Shown here one piece after another: positions 4,688 through 6,541 of a DNA stretch of 6,541 bases; positions within the stretch are counted from its first letter, which is position 1, and each line of letters starts with the position of its first letter. The DNA comes from JAENVT01 sp031430695 (GTDB lineage Bacteria > Actinomycetota > Acidimicrobiia > Acidimicrobiales > Ilumatobacteraceae), in NCBI GenBank assembly GCA_031430695.1, contig JANPBZ010000191.1, forward strand, positions 1 to 6,541, in the 5' to 3' direction. The notes below the pieces were generated by a model that was given only the letters and a program-made list of their open reading frames with translations, had not been told where the DNA came from and did not search any database. The translations under genes and the position numbers were made by a program.

Positions 4688-6541
4688 TGGTTGTTGATCC
4701 GGTCGGCTTGGTCGTTGGTGGATGCCATCACCGCGGTTGTTTCGTCGGCGGCGTGGTGTTGGAGCCATTCGTTGGCGAAGTAGTCGAGATGCTCGTCGAG
4801 TGTGCCGGCTCGGATCCGATCGTGGGCTTGGTAGATGTCGAGCGCTCGCGGGTCGCCGTTTCGGAGCAGGAGTGAGGCGTGTGCTTCCCACGGTTCGTGG
4901 AAGCGGTGGACGTGTTCGAGTTGGATGGTCCGTCCGGTCGCGCAGAATTCGTTGAACATGCCACCGCGACCGACGGCTTGGAGCTGTTTCGGGTCACCGA
5001 CGAGAGCGACACGCCACCGGTTGTGTTCGGCGATTTGGACGAGTTGGTCGAGGTTGCCGCTGCCGAGCATCCCGGCCTCGTCAACAATCAATGTGCACCC
5101 GGCCGGCAGGTTCCACCGTGGTTCGGGTGGCCGGTCGGGTCGGGTCCATTCGTGGAGGAGTTTGGCGACGGTGTCGCACGGCATCCCTGTTTCGCGTTCC
5201 AACGTTCGCGCCGCCTTCGCGGTCGGTGACACTCCGTACACGGACCGCCGTTGGTCGTCGAGGTCGTTGACCGCGGCGCGCAGCATTGTGGTCTTGCCAG
5301 TTCCTGCTGGCCCGACGATCAATACGAGCCGATCGTTGCCGGCGACCGGTGCGGCGGCGTCGAGCTGCATCACATCGAGACCCTCCAACCGGACCGTTTC
5401 CGATGGTTGTGGGTCGGGGGTTTGGGCGTCGATCGCCCACGTGAGGATCCGTTCTTCCTGGGCGAGGATCTCGTCGGAGGTGACGTGCGCCGCGATGGGT
5501 TCGATCCATAGCGACCGGCCATCCGACCGCCGAACCCGTGTCGTGTCGCCGTGTGGCGGGTCGAGATTGACACAGTGCTCGATCACCCGGTCTGTCGCTT
5601 GTTCCAACGCGACTGCCCATTGCCGTCCATTGCAGTCACGCAGTGGTCGTTGGAGGTCGCAGATCGTGCGGGTCACGTCGGCGCGATGCCACGCCGACCC
5701 GGTCGCCGACAACGCCTCGATCACCTCACCTATCGTCACCGGCTCGACCGACGTGCGGGCGTGGCCGGCTTCGGTGACCGAGGCGACGAGATCTTCGGGT
5801 GTGATGCCGGCATCGAATGCTTCGTTGAGCCAGCGTGTCTGCAGGTCGGCGACACCGTTGCCGGACTTGTGCACCCTCGTGTCGATTGCCGCCTCGCGTG
5901 TCATGGCGGCGCGTTCCCAACGCGACGGATCTCGACCCTCGCGTGCGTAGAACTCGGCGATCTTGGTAGCGAGGGCTCGGTCGACCTCTGCTGTGCGCTT
6001 GGAGAACAGGTCCAAGAACTCATCCGGGACGCCGGCAATCTCGGCTTGGCCATTGACGATCTCACCGAACGCAACGCCGTAGCGGTGGGTCAGTTCGGCG
6101 CGCAGCACCGACTGATAGAGACCGCCGAGGGAGCGTTGGTGCTTCTTCAAGGACCTGGCATCCAACGCCAACCAGCGACCGTCATCGGTTTGGACCTTGC
6201 CGGAGATCACGACATGGGTGTGCAACTGCGGGTCGTCCAGCCGTGACGTCGTTTGACGGAACGCGGCGACGATCAAACCCTGCGAGTCCGGATGCAACCG
6301 TGCACCGTTGGAACGGATGCGGGTGGTAGATCCGAACTGTTCGAGATGATTCACCACTGCTTGGACGGCGGTGTCGTGACACTCGACGAACCCGGCGTCG
6401 CCGGTCAACGCCCACAACACGCTCACCGACTTCGGTGCCGACAGCGTCGCATCGAACCCGGCAACCGCACGGAGCACCTTGCCGTTGGCGAGGGTGCGGT
6501 CGACGAGCGGGTAGCCGAGCGTCACGCCCGACGTCGGATCG
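4480..6541 (-). CDS. MobF-family (TrwC/TraI-like) conjugative relaxase-helicase, N-terminal part, partial and frameshifted
   Basis: The gene enters from beyond the right edge: the frame is open from 6540 (DPTSGVTLGYPL) and the GTG at 6525 is internal, so the catalytic tyrosine region is missing from view. Numbering from that GTG, the relaxase core has VAGFDATLSAPKSVSVLWAL (21-40) and TSRLDDPQLHTHVVI (93-107), whose H102 and H104 are metal ligands. The helicase has Walker A GPAGTGKTT (405-413), Walker B LIVDEAGML (479-487), GDPKQLQAVGRGGMF (510-524) and VHRF (539-542). Such proteins nick one strand at oriT, stay bound to its 5' end and unwind DNA during conjugation. Homology stops near H613 (4687); the remaining codons to 4480 (SAAANRLASVTLSPHG...) are out-of-frame reading. 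The rest of the protein continues in the frame at 3491-4687. The gene therefore looks broken unless the base change is a sequencing error. Confidence 0.9.
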   Translation of the reverse strand, partial: DPTSGVTLGYPLVDRTLANGKVLRAVAGFDATLSAPKSVSVLWALTGDAGFVECHDTAVQAVVNHLEQFGSTTRIRSNGARLHPDSQGLIVAAFRQTTSRLDDPQLHTHVVISGKVQTDDGRWLALDARSLKKHQRSLGGLYQSVLRAELTHRYGVAFGEIVNGQAEIAGVPDEFLDLFSKRTAEVDRALATKIAEFYAREGRDPSRWERAAMTREAAIDTRVHKSGNGVADLQTRWLNEAFDAGITPEDLVASVTEAGHARTSVEPVTIGEVIEALSATGSAWHRADVTRTICDLQRPLRDCNGRQWAVALEQATDRVIEHCVNLDPPHGDTTRVRRSDGRSLWIEPIAAHVTSDEILAQEERILTWAIDAQTPDPQPSETVRLEGLDVMQLDAAAPVAGNDRLVLIVGPAGTGKTTMLRAAVNDLDDQRRSVYGVSPTAKAARTLERETGMPCDTVAKLLHEWTRPDRPPEPRWNLPAGCTLIVDEAGMLGSGNLDQLVQIAEHNRWRVALVGDPKQLQAVGRGGMFNEFCATGRTIQLEHVHRFHEPWEAHASLLLRNGDPRALDIYQAHDRIRAGTLDEHLDYFANEWLQHHAADETTAVMASTNDQADRINNHDTSRSAAANRLASVTLSPHGATNDTSPLRPVNESATATNGPSPLFTTTATSPSPRSPVAGRSHSPPNT
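4681..4692 (-). other. Probable frameshift point in the relaxase gene
   Basis: Upstream of this point the protein reads TNDQADRINNH in one frame. Downstream, RHVAIGGGEQAGVGDVVATRRN reads in the frame whose codons begin one base earlier. A loss of one base (or gain of two) would explain it. No slippery heptamer of the X-XXY-YYZ type is seen here, so programmed frameshifting is not favoured. The exact base cannot be fixed without a homologous sequence. Confidence 0.7.

Noticed and set aside
4835..5950. Long + strand open frame (371 codons) opposite the relaxase
   Set aside because: Ser/Arg-rich shadow of the relaxase-helicase, whose motifs are unambiguous on the - strand.

Overview
This is a GC-rich window with the look of an actinobacterial chromosome or integrated element. 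GTG/TTG starts, strong G/C bias at third codon positions, the style of the anti-sigma protein and the actinobacterial type of MobF relaxase point to Actinomycetota, perhaps an Acidimicrobiia/Ilumatobacter-like lineage. That last placement is inference from protein style only.

Left part, + strand (1-3032). The window opens inside the 3' part of a DoxX-family membrane protein gene (1-402), followed by a G/C-rich hairpin. Next comes an APH-type phosphotransferase gene (602-1510). It is enclosed by a perfect 26-bp inverted repeat pair (530-555 and 1518-1543) with no transposase or recombinase gene between the repeats, which is the most unusual structure in the window. After it lies a two-gene operon: an ECF-type sigma factor (1643-2119) and, overlapping it by 8 bp, a single-pass membrane protein (2112-3032) that is the probable anti-sigma factor. 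A 19-bp hairpin/palindrome sits just upstream of the sigma gene.

Middle (3033-3234). This stretch separates convergent transcription units. It holds a short hairpin and no gene I can support.

Right part, - strand (3235-6541). A large MobF (TrwC/TraI-like) conjugative relaxase-helicase gene enters from beyond the right edge and runs leftward. Its relaxase core and SF1 helicase motifs are readable, but the frame is broken near 4687. The amino-terminal part reads in one frame to a stop at 4480, while the recognisable remainder of the helicase and a coiled-coil tail continue in another frame to 3491. The position of the first metal-binding histidine is also a glutamine. Just downstream is a 66-residue zinc-ribbon protein (3235-3435), preceded by a near-perfect palindrome.

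Taken together, the right half looks like the edge of an integrated conjugative or mobilizable element, probably decaying. The left half carries ordinary chromosomal or accessory genes, one of them packaged between inverted repeats. No CRISPR array, rRNA or convincing tRNA is present.
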